A stretch of DNA of 64,000 bases from Hermodice carunculata (taxonomy: Eukaryota > Annelida > Polychaeta > Eunicida > Amphinomidae), in assembly GCA_964020975.1 (NCBI GenBank), contig OZ026625.1:6656413-6720412 (forward strand), written 5' to 3'. The notes beneath the pieces were generated by a model, which saw only the letters and a program-made list of their open reading frames with translations, did no database searches and was not told where the DNA came from. The translations under genes were made by a program, and so were the position numbers. Below are positions 26,929-44,130 of the stretch, one piece after another (the stretch's first letter is position 1; each line of letters opens with the position of its first letter).

Positions 26929-27999
26929 ATGACACATTTTATGACAATAACTGCCGCATTGCCGTCAGTCAATGTTACGACTTTTTCGCCAGACCCCGAG
27001 ACATCCTGGGTATGGCTCACTGTGCTCAGCGAAAACATATTGTTTTACTCTTTACAGGCCATCATACCTCTCGGCTTGTTCTTCAACACTCTCTCAATAA
27101 TCGTACTGTTTAGATCACCCCTAAGTAAATCAACGTCAGGATATTATCTGATGTCATTGGAATTTGTGGATAACGTTATACTGATTTCCATATTTTTCTT
27201 TACGTCAGCAAGCAGATGGTCGCAGTGGACAGGTTTTAATATTTCACCCAGCTCTGAGACCACGTGTCGTATTCTCGTACACTGCTTGTACACGGTTTGG
27301 TTCCTGTCTTGCTACCTGACAATAACTATAACCTTTGAACGTTTCCTGGCTGTTTTCTTTCCTCTAAAGGTATCAACAATGTGCACAACAGGTAGAGCAA
27401 AATTATTTACGGTTGGACTGGCGGTAATTTCCACTTGTCTCTGTGTATATGCTTGGTGGACTGTCTACTATGTACCGAACAACAAGCTTGCGAGTGGGTT
27501 TTGTTCCAGCCATACAGCCTCGGGCTCAGAAAATCGCTGGGACCTTAAATATATCATGGAATGGCTCGTGTACGTCGTTGGAAGCACCATTCTGCCGAAT
27601 ATTATTATCATAGTGCTGGTCAGTCTGATCATTTGGAAAGTGAACCAGGCCGCTAAGTTTCGACGTGCACAGCTTGCGGCAAAGACAGTAAACGCAACAA
27701 CCAACAAAGACAATCAGCTGACCATTATGTTGTTGGCAGTCGCCATTGTATTTGTTGTTCTCCGCCTGCCGAAAGTAATAGCAGATTATTTGGTTACTGC
27801 ATTACAACATTCCCAGGACCCGCGTTTCTTCGATACAGCTGTAATATATTCATTTAACAACATTTCTCATATTCCTTACATTTTAAATCATGCCATCAAC
27901 TTCTTTCTTCACTGTTTCACGGGGACAATCTTTCGAACACATCTGAAGAAAATCCTCCCGTGCACCAAGTTTAAAACTGTGAACTCGTGTAAAACGTGA
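26929..27999 (+). CDS. Class A (rhodopsin-like) G protein-coupled receptor, single exon, 356 aa
   Basis: This is a seven-transmembrane receptor of the plasma membrane and presumably signals through a heterotrimeric G protein. The extracellular N-terminus has an N-glycosylation site (NVT, 15-17). TM1 carries N53 (LGLFFNTLSIIVLF). TM2 carries D81 in the LxxxD pattern. TM3 starts at C113, which can pair with C192 in the second extracellular loop. TM3 ends E137-R138-F139 in place of DRY. TM5 has P223. TM6 has P281 in VVLRLP, replacing the usual CWxP. TM7 ends N324-FFLH, where NPxxY would be expected. A basic juxtamembrane segment (FRTHLKK) follows. The layout NHAINFFLHCFTGTIFR resembles invertebrate peptide receptors of the orphan GPR139/142-like and FMRFamide-receptor-like type, but no ligand can be named. 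The first ATG of the frame is used. The frame is intact, and its lack of introns could mean an old retrocopy or a naturally intronless family. A poly(A) signal follows the stop by 66 bp. Confidence 0.93.
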   Translation: MTHFMTITAALPSVNVTTFSPDPETSWVWLTVLSENILFYSLQAIIPLGLFFNTLSIIVLFRSPLSKSTSGYYLMSLEFVDNVILISIFFFTSASRWSQWTGFNISPSSETTCRILVHCLYTVWFLSCYLTITITFERFLAVFFPLKVSTMCTTGRAKLFTVGLAVISTCLCVYAWWTVYYVPNNKLASGFCSSHTASGSENRWDLKYIMEWLVYVVGSTILPNIIIIVLVSLIIWKVNQAAKFRRAQLAAKTVNATTNKDNQLTIMLLAVAIVFVVLRLPKVIADYLVTALQHSQDPRFFDTAVIYSFNNISHIPYILNHAINFFLHCFTGTIFRTHLKKILPCTKFKTVNSCKT

Positions 28000-28064
28000 A
28001 ACGTCTACCATAATTGTCCGAAGCAGGTTGTCAAGATTAGACCCACAGTAACTGTACTATTGAC

Positions 28065-28070
28065 AATAAA
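28065..28070 (+). promoter_or_regulatory. Poly(A) signal AATAAA of the GPCR gene
   Basis: Canonical AATAAA 66 bp after the receptor stop codon. Further copies follow at about 28103 and 28115, so transcripts probably end before 28150. Confidence 0.7.
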
Positions 28071-29851
28071 CTGACTATTTGTCATTTACTGCGTCCTAAT
28101 AAACACTAGAGGCAAAATAAATTATTAATTCATGTAATTGCTTTGCATTCTTCACTTACAACGTTCAGTTTGCTCTTGTATGACACAGAAATGATATTTT
28201 GGTCGTTTTTTTTGAAGAATTGAAAGTAATTGTGATATTCATTCCACTCTTGTTTACCAAGGTGGCAAACGATAGGCCACGTGCATGGTAAAATGAAGTG
28301 AAATGAACTTTACTTGCGACATCAACATCAATATTGACATTTTGCAAAAATACACACATTACACACAAATACATGTACAAATACAACATAACTCAATGCA
28401 CATACAACACGCTACAATGTCCTCGAGAGAGAGCAAAAACGTCAGTTATAAATCAATCAAAAGAACACTCCGTTTATCTAATATCCTAATATAACAATTT
28501 ATAATTGCTTGAGAATGACCCCCTGTTCTTTGTGATGTCAGGGAAGATCATTAAGGCCAATGATGAAATTGAATTCATTTGAATCGCTGGAAGTTGCAAA
28601 AGCTGGGAAAAGGTCGGACAAGTTTTTAAATAATATTTCTCTCTCGCAGTTAAATTTGGAACAGTAGAGTACCACATGCGTTTCGTCTTCTAAAATACTA
28701 CAATCTTCACAAATTCCGTCAGCCAAAGGTGTTTTCTGAGGTCTTCTGTGTCTTCCTGTTTCAGTTTTCAAATTATGTGCACTTATTGTGAATCGCGTAA
28801 TTTTGTTTCTTAAAGTCCGATCTTTAATATGAAGTGAACGGTTCTCTATTTTGAAATGAGTTTGGAATTTGGCATATGACCGTAGCTTTTCATCGGAGTC
28901 CGAGTTCATTCGCATGCCTCGTTCCTAATGTTGCTTGAAATATTCTCTATTCTTGAATTTTAACTTTGGAAAGTCGTTTGTTAATAATGCGATACTTTCC
29001 CATATTCCTTGATAACCAAAAGTAAATATTGTGTTCCGAATAGGCGTTAACCAATTAAAGTTGTCAGTGTGTTTATTTTCAGCAGTACAAAGAAACGTAT
29101 CATAAGGTTTCATATGAACTATTCTAAACCAATTTTTACACACCAAACTGAATATTTTTAACACCATTGGATATACTCTCACTTCACTAAGTACTGCTAT
29201 GTTTGATGACTTGTTATGTACCCCAAGACAGAAACGTTGGAAGCTTAAGTGGTGATATCATAATAGGGTGCCCACATTTCACAAGCATACAGAAGGATTG
29301 GAGATACCAAAGTATGAAATAAACGTAATAGTATGTTAATACTTAAATTTGTATTAAAAATAATCTTTTAAGTCTGCCGATAGCCTTGTGAGCTTTGCTG
29401 TTGAGCATCTTCATAGCATTTGTAAATGAAATCATCGGATTTAATTTCGATTTCTAAATAACAAGATGTTTTAGTCACTTCAAACGTATCATTTCCCATG
29501 CCAAAATTACATTTTACTTTTCGGCCAGATTTATTAATGCTCATAATTATAGATTTTCGAACATTAATGATCATATTCCAATCTGTACAATATTTAGATA
29601 GTTTGTGGAGACAATGTTGTAATCCAGATTCACTTTCAGACAGTAATATTAAATCATCTACATAAAAGAGACAGTTAAAAGTTTTATTACACAGTTCAAT
29701 GGGGTCACATTGAGTATCAAAAATATCAGGAAAGTCATTAATACATATATTAAAGAGGGTGGGACTCGGGGTGCATCTTTGTCTTAAACCGTTATTTAAA
29801 GTAATATTTTCTGATAATCCATCTTTTTGTTTCAGTTGTGCCGAAACCCCA

Positions 29852-29859
<8 letters not shown>

Positions 29860-29924
<65 letters not shown>
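29860..29924. repeat. (TA)n microsatellite inside LINE A RT
   Basis: About 65 bp of TA interrupts the RT frame between motifs 2 and 3 of LINE A. Confidence 0.95.
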
Positions 29925-29932
<8 letters not shown>

Positions 29933-30124
29933 TCTAATAACATTGTTACACTTTCCACTGACATCATATTTTGAAAGTTTGTAAAGTAACCCATCATGCC
30001 AAACCAAATCATAACTTGCCTAAAATCTATAAAAGACGCATATAAATATTTCCCTTTTTGCACAATTTTATGTATTTATCAATTAGCGTCCTTAGAACTA
30101 AAATGTGCTCGCTTGTTCTAGCGT

Positions 30125-30163
30125 TTTCTTTTTTTTTTTTTTTTTTTTTTTTCTTTTTTTTTT
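30125..30163. repeat. Poly(T) tract
   Basis: T-rich run with one C, interrupting the N-terminal RT part of LINE A. Confidence 0.93.
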
Positions 30164-30540
30164 ATGAAACCAATTTGAAATTCATTTCTTAACTGTCTTA
30201 AATTTAGATATTTCTATAATGTAATCTATTATTAGTTGTACTACAAAATATTTTTGAGATTCAACTGCCTAAAGAAATACCTCTATGTCGGTTGGGGTCA
30301 TAAAAAGGACCCACCCTTGTGAAGAAGAGTATAAAACTTACTATCCAAAGGTAAGGAAAAGTCCAGTTAATGATTTTGTTTCCAATTCGACTTGATTTGA
30401 TTTGATTTGTTTCATGTTCATATAGTTACATTTGACTGTAATACATACAATTAGGGTTAAAAAGAACCTAGGATGGCCCCAGAAATTTTTAATTTATTTC
30501 CATGGTTGTCCTTTACGTCGTTTCTTGATGCAGTCAACCA

Positions 30541-30544
30541 AATT

Positions 30545-30598
<54 letters not shown>
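30541..30598. repeat. (TA)n microsatellite in the 3' UTR of LINE B
   Basis: About 58 bp of TA with one G interruption. Confidence 0.95.
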
Positions 30599-30601
<3 letters not shown>

Positions 30602-32129
30602 AAACATGCAACAGTATCAGGTATAAGTAAAGGTATAAAACATTCCAGATATCATACATGTGTCACTTTACCCTACAACGCACAAGGTTGTATAAGAAGT
30701 CCCTATTATCTTTTTTTTTTTTCGCTTATTGTACAGAAAGAAGCGGGTGGTGGTTCAGTAAAAGAGGTATACTTTGTTTCCAGGAACATTTTATTTAAAA
30801 GGTATTGCTTTACTGTGGCTTTGAATAAATTATGATTTTCTATTTTCCGAATATGAGTAGGCAGGTCATTCCGCTGCTTTATTCCTGTCCACGTAAATGT
30901 ACTTTGCCCCATGTGTGTTTGGTATCCAGTTAATTTAAACATCATATATGAAGTTCTTGTGTATTATCTACTTCTGTTTGCATAATTTTCAAACTTCTCT
31001 CTCAGATATTGTAGAGACCTCAGGTGTACGACTTGCATGCTGTTCAATTTTATTTGAGTTAATCTACTCTCTACATCTAGCCACTTTACCCTCTGTAGTT
31101 CATCGCTGTCTGCACGTGCCCTAGGTCCTTTACTGAGCACAAATTTGACTCTTTTAATTGGTTTGTAATTTATGTTTCAAGGTAGCCGAGACCGATGGGT
31201 ACCAGCTGGAAGATGCATAATCGTAGTGACACTGGGTCAAGAAGAGACATAATGACTTTTTGGTGTGCATGTCTACAAAATTTTAAGTCTGCTGTTGCAT
31301 TTTGAGATAATCTCCTTTCCAGTCACGTCTCAAGATAATGAACTGCCTGTGTAAAGACCTAAATATTTTACCATTTGTTTCTGTTAGATCCTTTTGCCTG
31401 TACATGAAACTGATCACATAGTGGTTTTTATTCTGTTTCTAGATCCGAACAATATGGATTTCATTTTCCAAGATGTAACGATAATTTGTTGTCAATTAGC
31501 CATTCAAGTTGTGAATTCTATGTTGTCACTTAATCTCTGTTCAATTTTTTTTACATCTTTGCCACTGACTAAAAGGGCTGCCTCATCTACATAGAGCATG
31601 AAACCACAGTTGACGCCCATCTCCGTGTCATTTACATACATGTAGATCTGAACTGATAGGGGCCCTAGGAAGGACCCCTGTGGCACACCACGTGCAATGA
31701 ATCTTACATCAGACAGTTTTCAATTAACATTCACTACCTGGGATCTATCACTTACATAATTTTCCATTTACATTCACTACCTGTGATCTATCACTTACAA
31801 TTCATACCACTTCACAGAATTACTGTCTGGGCCCATTGATGATAGCTTATGACATAGTATTTGATGGTCAACTGTGTCGAAAGCCTTTCATAAATCCAAT
31901 AGGACCAAACCAGTCATAACTCCAATGTCAGTATTCTCCTTCACAAAATCGGTAAGGTGTAATAAGCAAGTGTCTGTCGACTACTGGGAACGGAAATCTG
32001 ACTGGAACTTGTACCACAAACCTTTCTCTTTGAGGCACTGCAGAGTTGATATTCTATGGCCCTTTCATTGATCGTTGACAAAACACACAAAACAGATACT
32101 GGTCCATAGTTGCTAGCGTCAAATCTATC

Positions 32130-32314
32130 CTGTTTTTTTTTGTTTTTTTTTTTTTTTGTTTTTTTTTTTTGTTTTTTGTTTTTTGTTTTTTGTTTTTGTT
32201 TTTTGTTTTTGTTTTGTTTTTGTTTTTTTGTTTTTTTGTTTTTGGTTTTTTGGTTTTTTGTTTTTTCTTTGTTTTTTTTTTGGTGGGGGTTGTTTTGTTT
32301 TTGTTTTTTTTGTT

Positions 32315-32345
<31 letters not shown>

Positions 32346-32395
32346 AATGAATGAATGAATGAGTCTTTATTCCAAATATAATCGTAATAAAGGGG
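32130..32395. mobile_element. Severely 5'-truncated retroposed tail with (GTTTTT)n inside LINE B
   Basis: LINE B text stops at ELKSAST and resumes at NYGPVSVL, about 10 expected codons later. Between lie about 215 bp of GTTTT/GTTTTTT repeats, a short (AATG)n run and a GAGTCTTTATTCC block that looks like a retroposon 3' end on the minus strand (GGAATAAAGACTC, then (CATT)n, then (AAAAC)n). I read this as a tiny LINE or SINE 3' end with an expanded A-rich tail. Confidence 0.65.
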
Positions 32396-32860
32396 TACTA
32401 GCTGATTTAAGTTCACTTGGAACTTGTGCTGTCCTGATAGAGAGGTTAATAATGTAGCCTAGCTGGTGTGTTATCCAAGCCAGTGCTTTTTGCGCTTTCT
32501 ATGTTCTTCAAAAGCCCGTGTATAGAATCTTCAGCCACCTCATGTAGACAGAAACCATTTTCTACTGACGCCTTTGCTTTCATAGAAGCTCTTTACCTTT
32601 CCTAGACCAAGCTTTCCCTTTGCTTTGGGGAGAGTCTTTACCAGCATTTCAGCTAATGATATAAAGAGTGTTTTACATCCCAGATACCTGTTTGTCATTT
32701 TGACAAATCTCACCACTGTATGACCTTAGGCTGTATTTACCTTGTTTCACGGTTTTCTGTTGGTACCCCATAGAATTTCAAATACGCCATAGACCTTTGC
32801 TGTTATTTCCATTTCCATGCACTTGGTCTACAAAATTATCAGATTTTACTTTTTTCACTA

Positions 32861-33063
32861 ACCTCTGTAAGGTGGCTCCATGGTGCCAACCATTTTTTTT
32901 AATCTCGTAATTACGAGATAAAAAAAAAAGTTTTGGTTGGCACCATTGAGCCACCACATATGATTTTTTGAACAACTGGCACTGTAGCTTAGTAGATAAA
33001 ATCTCGCAATTACGAGATAAAAAATACTTTTGGTTGGCACCATTGAGCCACTATACCTCTGTA
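32861..33063. mobile_element. Fold-back MITE with 9-bp target duplication inside LINE B
   Basis: The element 32870-33054 is flanked by ACCTCTGTA on both sides (32861-32869 and 33055-33063). Its ends carry inverted copies of GGTGGCTCCATGGTGCCAACC. Internal palindromes ATCTCGTAATTACGAGAT and a variant with GCAATT occur after each, and there is a third internal arm. It encodes nothing. On the minus strand, removing it with one 9-bp copy joins LINE codons as CAA GTA CAG AGG TTA GTG, an unbroken LINE frame. A 9-bp duplication is usual for Mutator-like and some fold-back elements; the family is not certain. Confidence 0.9.
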
Positions 33064-33097
33064 CTTGATTTCTCAATTTATTGTATTGTTTTTTCAC

Positions 33098-33420
33098 TTA
33101 TAGATCACCATCGATCAGACATTGAAAACGATCTTGAAATAGTGTGGGTTGCAATTTTCTTAACCAAAACAAAGCCAATACTAGTGGGCACGTGTTATGG
33201 ACCACCAAAATAAACATCATTCTTTAAAAGATTTGAAGATACGTCATTGAACTCTGGATATCTTTATAACACCGAGCCGAAACCATACTACAAGGTGACT
33301 TTAATGCAAATTTATTATAGACCCAAGAAACTTACATGCTAATGCAGTTTAAAGATTTGTGTAGAAGCAGAACCGGAAGAATATTGTTTAAAAACACTCT
33401 GAAACTACTCAGGTACATCG
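33098..33420 (+). mobile_element. Endonuclease piece of a LINE, inverted relative to LINE B
   Basis: Plus strand. RSDIENDLEIVWVAIFLTKT, PILVGTCYGPPK and, after frame changes, LQGDFNANLL are the LINE endonuclease blocks (YxPP, GDFN). It begins within a few bases of the 5' end of the minus-strand LINE B body, so it is probably the 5' part of the same insertion in inverted orientation. The right edge is unclear. Confidence 0.7.
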
Positions 33421-35042
33421 CCAGTTGTTTAAAAAATCACTGATTGGGACTTTTTGGTATGTTAAAATTTTAATTGCCAAGCTATTCAACCATCGGTACT
33501 TCAGTTTCTGTGCATGTTTGTAAGTTTTTAAACCTCCAAAACCACTTTGGTTAAAACTCGGCCAGAACGCTCCTCATTTTAGTTTGTACCAATTTTTTTA
33601 ATGGATGATGTTGTTGTGATTTACTGGTTTTAAAAGAATTCTTGACATTACATAAGGTCAGTAATTATAAGAGTACATACATGTATTTGCATTTTTACAT
33701 ATGGGATGCAAATTCAAATACATGAGGACCTAATATAGGTCTCTCTTGCTTCCAAATTGTGTTTGAAATAAACATTTTTAAACCAATTGCGAATGCATGG
33801 ACTAAAGGTATCCCTGTAACAGCTGAACTGGGTTATGTGTCTGTTTTGAGAAAAAACACTCGGTACATAAAACATGAATCAACCAATACACCTGATTTCT
33901 ATACTTTCCACAATTTATTTTCAGATAGGATCGTTTGTAGCCTGGCGTTTTTAGCCTGGCGAAGTTCATGGTATTAATATTGCCGATAGCTTGACATTAT
34001 TACAGTTGGTAATATAAAAATTGTTACTGGAAGCAACAGGTATAAACGTGGTGATAAAAATTTTATTAATTTGTATCATACTGGAGTAAAGCATGCTATT
34101 CAGAGAGACACAAGCGTAAGGACATCTTCCTCCATGGCTGAGAAGCTTTAAGTAGGAATCAGTGGATTAATACTGTAAACAGCGGTGTGGGGGAAAACCG
34201 TCAGGCTTCTTTGAAGTTGAACCTCGACAGGTAAGACACTACAAATCAAAGGGAGTAAATAACTGCGGTTCGTTAATGGGATTGTCAAAACAAATTGCGG
34301 AGCTTTCCGCCATGCTGCATAAAAACCATAGATATCCTTCTATCAAAACACCCAATGCTAGCAACCACATAAATTTGTTTTCAAAAAGCTTACATCTAGA
34401 TTCAGATAAAATACTATATATGGTATAAGGCTTTTGAATATGTATATAAAGCGAATTTGAAATGATGAGTACGTGAAGTATGATAGAAAGATACCCAAAT
34501 TTGTTCAGAACTTAAACATATAAAAATCTTGCTTGGTGTTATATTCTTGAAATGGACTTCAGTAAATAGATTTCGTGTCGCAAAAAGAACCAGATACATT
34601 TTGACCTTAATAGTATATGTATATAGGAGAATCTTTGCGATAAAAGTGTCTATGCTAGAGATTCTTAAATTTATAAATTTAGAAAATACGGGAATCAGGG
34701 AATCAGTGTGTAGTTAAAGGTAGAAAAATATAAAGTCTACTCGCATTTTTCATATGTCGCAATTTTAATGCATTAGAATAGGTAAATAAATACCCATACC
34801 ACAGAACAATAAAAAAAAAATGATACATCAAAGCGTACTGTAATTGGGTGAACACTTTTTCCACCGAAACAACGTCTTGCCACTTTTAGGACAGCAATAA
34901 TCTTATACAAAATGTATTCCGTACCATCCCACTATTTGTTAAACCAAACTCTTAAAATCGATAGGTTTTAGTGTGCTACGTCTCCGAATAACCAGGTGGC
35001 TTTTCCACCGTTTTGCACTGCATTGCATTTTTTTTTATTTTT
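33421..35042. other. AT-rich stretch, no gene recognised
   Basis: Short open frames at 33759-33977, 34529-34717 and others are not recognisable. Some may be remnants of LINE C-terminal sequence, but no diagnostic motif was found. Confidence 0.4.

Positions 35043-40650
<5,608 letters not shown>

Positions 40651-40737
<87 letters not shown>
40651..40737. repeat. (AAT)n microsatellite
   Basis: About 29 uninterrupted TAA/ATA triplets. Confidence 0.97.
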
Positions 40738-41029
40738 GTAAATCTGACTGCGAGACACCATCTGAGCTCAACTATAGTCAGCCAGATTCATATTTAAGTT
40801 TGCACAAGACTCAAAAGCAAGCATGGATGGCATCATCATATAAGCGACTATTACATATCCCGGGTGGCTTGTCGCAGCCATCCAGGAAGTGATGTCATGG
40901 TCAGGTAAGGCTTCTGACAGTAACCCAAGGAGAAAGCAGGTACTTCAATGTAAACGCCGGAATGGAATATCGCATGTTTTGCATGTGATATATCTAGTGC
41001 ATATTTTATGTCCCCATTATTTTTAAGTG

Positions 41030-41048
41030 ATATATATATAACATATAC

Positions 41049-41092
<44 letters not shown>
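41030..41092. repeat. (TA)n-(GA)n compound microsatellite
   Basis: A TA tract leads directly into a GA tract of about 28 bp. Confidence 0.95.
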
Positions 41093-41097
<5 letters not shown>

Positions 41098-42106
41098 AAA
41101 AGACACAGATAGCACATTTTTGCAGGGGGGGGGGGGACAATTCAGTTGTTCATTGGACCCACTAAAATCCGTGTGTTCTCTGCAATCGTAAAAAGGTAAC
41201 GTCTGCTCTGGCGAACTTAGGAACAGACAAAGACCCTTTCACTTTAGGCGGCAATTATTAGGAATTCACACATTTAATTGAAGCTTTATAGTCACTCTTC
41301 CTGCAGCATTATTACTTAATCTACTTATGAAATATTTTTATTGTTATTTATTTTCAAAGCTGTTGTACCAGAAGCATAAAAAAGCATTGAACCAAATTGA
41401 AGTTACACTACACCGTTTTACCGAAATTGGAAGGAACGTCAGGAAGGACTATCATGATGATTATGTGCAAGGAACCTGGGCTCCTTGATACTTTAAAGAG
41501 TGAACTTTGATGTATTTTGCATCAACACAACCCTAAAATTGCTAAGTATGGGCTAACACGATACATGGCACCCTATCCGCTACTCGGACAAAGGCTGGTG
41601 GTTATTACTTATTGTTTTGTACATTATCCAAGCTTTTGTTTGCTTGAACAGGTTCCAATGGCGCACTGGGCGGCGAGCTTCTCTGGAAATATTCGCATTT
41701 TTTGTAAATGGTTCCCGGCGTCTATACAAGGGGGCGGTTGCCCGTTGTTTTGCTGTAACGAGTTTGGATCAAAGATGAGCGTTCTAGACACGAAGGTTCG
41801 CGACATTGAGCGACAAACTGGCACTCAAAACACACAAAACACCTGTTTGTTCCTTGTAAGTATAAATGGTACCAATACATATCACTTGAAACAGTGACAG
41901 GAAATCAAAGAAACATCATCTATGATGTCTTGCAATTTTGCAGGATTATTTCAGTGGATGAACCACTAAATAAAGGCAGCAAGTTGGATTTTGTCGTGAA
42001 ATACTGCAAATGCTGCAAATATTGCCATTAACGTATGCTTTAAATTCAAAGGGGAGAGGTATATTTATTGATTTTAATGCGAGAGATACAATTTATTTTC
42101 ACGTCT
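41093..42106. other. Non-coding stretch
   Basis: A frame of 126 codons at 41517-41897 (+) shows no domain and is not supported as a gene. A G-run lies at 41126-41136. Confidence 0.4.
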
Positions 42107-42186
42107 TGTTTTTTGTTTTGTTTTGTTTTTTGTGTGTTTTTGTGTGGTTTTTTTTTGTTTTTGTTTTTGTTTTTGTTTTTTTTTTT
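42107..42186. repeat. (GTTTT)n low-complexity tract
   Basis: GTTTT and GTTTTT units. The reverse complement reads like an expanded (AAAAC)n retroposon tail, as at 32130. Confidence 0.92.
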
Positions 42187-43967
42187 ACCTGAGGGGGTCT
42201 TCAGCTCGGAAAAATAGAAAAAAGTATACAAAAGTGTACATTTTCCGAAAGCCTGTCAGTTCCCATTGTGATAACACCAAAAATGTAAGCAATTGGCAAC
42301 TTTCTGTGAGACACTGAATTTAAGCGGTCAAAATCTGCATGCGCAAATGGCCTATTGTACACCGTTCAAAATCTGACTCTTATTTTGAGGTGAGTTCTTT
42401 CAATGATTAGTGTTACACGCCCCCCCCTCCCATTTAATTGTCATTAATCCCTAAAAAGTAAATTCCAAGTGTACACTGCATTTCCTCACAGTACAAGTAT
42501 GTGTGTTGTAAATACAAGTATCACACGCATCTTACTTATTAGACTATACCTATAACAAGGTTTGTGTCAATAAAGTTCTCTCTCTGCACACAAATGAAAT
42601 TATGAAAGTCCAGGTATGCAAGAGAAGGAAATGCAATTGCCCTAATTTTAAATCATCATGCAATAGGCAAGGGCAGGAACAGAAAGTTCAAGAACTACCT
42701 AAAAGAGGCCACTGAAGTCAGTGGAGGGCTAGGGTTGTGTATTTCCATTACTTTACATTGTAATTTGCAACTTAATAACTTTAAAACTACTGCACATAGA
42801 AACACCAAATTTCAGACACTAAAATCTAAATGCATAACTGAACACCTCACAAAAATCAAATAACCACAGCTACATAAGTGACAAGTTTATTCAAGGTTGC
42901 TTTAATATACAAACTAGTGGGAATACACAGCTCTAGCCTTCCAAATGTTTGTGTATTTAGTTGTGTTTTGCGGCGAATACACACCTTAGAGCAAATTCTG
43001 ACCTCTCCTTTTGGATGTCCTGAGTATAGCGACGAATAATTTGGAAAATTCAATGTCCCTGTTATGAATAAAACTCCTTTTTTTTAAGAATTTGCAATTG
43101 GAGGTTAATCTAACGATCAGTGCAAATGGGGCACAGATAATTCATTACCAATATACTTATAAAAGAGTTTTGGCTAAGATGACAAGAGAAATGTAAATGC
43201 CGGTAATTTTGAATATCCTTCATTTATGACTGCCATCACCATATGGTTAAAATACCGTTATATGTTGCTATCACTGACGGTGAATATGGCATCACTATGA
43301 TCACAAGTCATTATCTTCGTACGATGAAAATAGCATCATCCAATACTTTATCGTATTTTATACCCAGAAACTGCTTCACAGTATAAATATAGACAAAACT
43401 AAAACAGTAGATTTACTGCAAAGCAAATGTCTGTGGGCATGCAAAGAAAAGTTGTTACCTTGTACATTCAAACGGAAATTCGAAATGCCAAATAAGAGAA
43501 AACATGAAATTTCGGGGGGGGGGGGGGGCCAGCGGAATAAGTCTCTTGGCATAAAAAAAATCTGCTGGTAAAACGGAAATGAAAGACAGTAAGAAAGAAT
43601 TCATGATTAAACAGAATACTAAGTGTCAGCATACAAACAAGAATTTATCATGTAATGAGAAACTCTAGCTTATTCTAGTAATGTATACGTACACTTTTTA
43701 TTGTAACCTCGATTCATTTATGGATCATTGTTGACACTACAACGCGAGATATGATGTACATAATATATGTAATTGACTGCAGATGACAAATCATGACCTG
43801 TTGTGTATGTGAAAGAAAGAAGCAAACAAAGAAAAGAGAAAGAAAGAATTCATGGGAAAGAAGAATGTCAGGTACACATACATAATAAATGTACAGAAGT
43901 TCGAATGTACACACAAAACATTGAACGGTGAACATTTTTGTTCTGGAAAAATACTAAAATGTTTATT
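42187..43967. other. Non-coding stretch
   Basis: No gene recognised. A G-run lies at 43515-43528. Nothing with coding character. Confidence 0.45.
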
Positions 43968-44130
43968 AGAAGAAGAAGAAGAAGAAGAAGAAGAAGAAGA
44001 AGAAGAAGAAGAAGAAGAAGAAGAAGAAGAAGAAGAAGAAGAAGAAGAAGAAGAAGAAGAAGAAGAAGAAGAAGAAGAAGAAGAAGAAGAAGAACAACAA
44101 CAACAACAACAACAACAACAATAACAACAA
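43968..44130. repeat. (GAA)n-(CAA)n compound microsatellite
   Basis: About 127 bp of GAA followed by about 35 bp of CAA with one TAA. (GAA)n of this length can form a triplex. Poly-Glu, poly-Arg and poly-Ser frames are artefacts. Confidence 0.98.

Larger units (their letters stand above)
28285..30370 (-). mobile_element. LINE A: RT to 3' end, degenerate
   Basis: Minus strand. RT starts near 30320 (HRGISLGS...ISKIFC) and continues with RTSEHILVLRTLIDKY after a poly(T) tract. The frame 29368-30063 carries KGKYLYASFIDFRQ, then LNNGLRQRCTPSPTLFNICI and the catalytic block NCLFYVDDLILLSESESGL (ADD changed to VDD). Downstream frames (28925-29182; 28538-28915) hold the C-terminus, with TRFTISAHNLKTETGRHRRP and the cysteine/histidine tail ICEDCSILEDETHVVLYC. 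The 3' end at about 28285 reads GTTCATTTCACTTCATTTTA. Several frame changes. A (TA)n run (29860-29924) has grown inside RT. Probably CR1/L2-like; clade not certain. Confidence 0.88.
30395..33097 (-). mobile_element. LINE B: endonuclease-RT linker, RT and 3' end, with nested insertions
   Basis: Minus strand, from high to low coordinates. The linker reads KLRNQVQRLVKKVK (split by a MITE) and ESAKSTGLDNTPARL. RT motif 1 is NYGPVSVLCVLS (about 32080). It is followed by STDTCLLHLTDFVKE (frame-shifted), GLVLLDLWKAFDTVDHQILC, ARGVPQGSFLGPLSVQIYM and the catalytic region GFMLYVDEAALLVSGKD (31504-31686), where DD is replaced by DE. The C-terminal frame 30706-30945 has GQSTFTWTGIKQRNDLPTHI. The 3' end near 30395 is a short (TTGAT)-like tail. 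The frame changes many times. It abuts the 5' end of LINE A in the same orientation. Confidence 0.88.

Noticed and set aside
27468-27713. Minus-strand open frame across the GPCR
   Set aside because: Shadow of the receptor coding frame.
32985-33020. tRNA-like string GTAGCTTAGTAGATAAAATC
   Set aside because: It lies inside the fold-back MITE and lacks the acceptor and T stems.
41517-41897. 126-codon open frame as a gene
   Set aside because: The opposite strand is also open in places, the composition is random, and there is no domain or poly(A) context.
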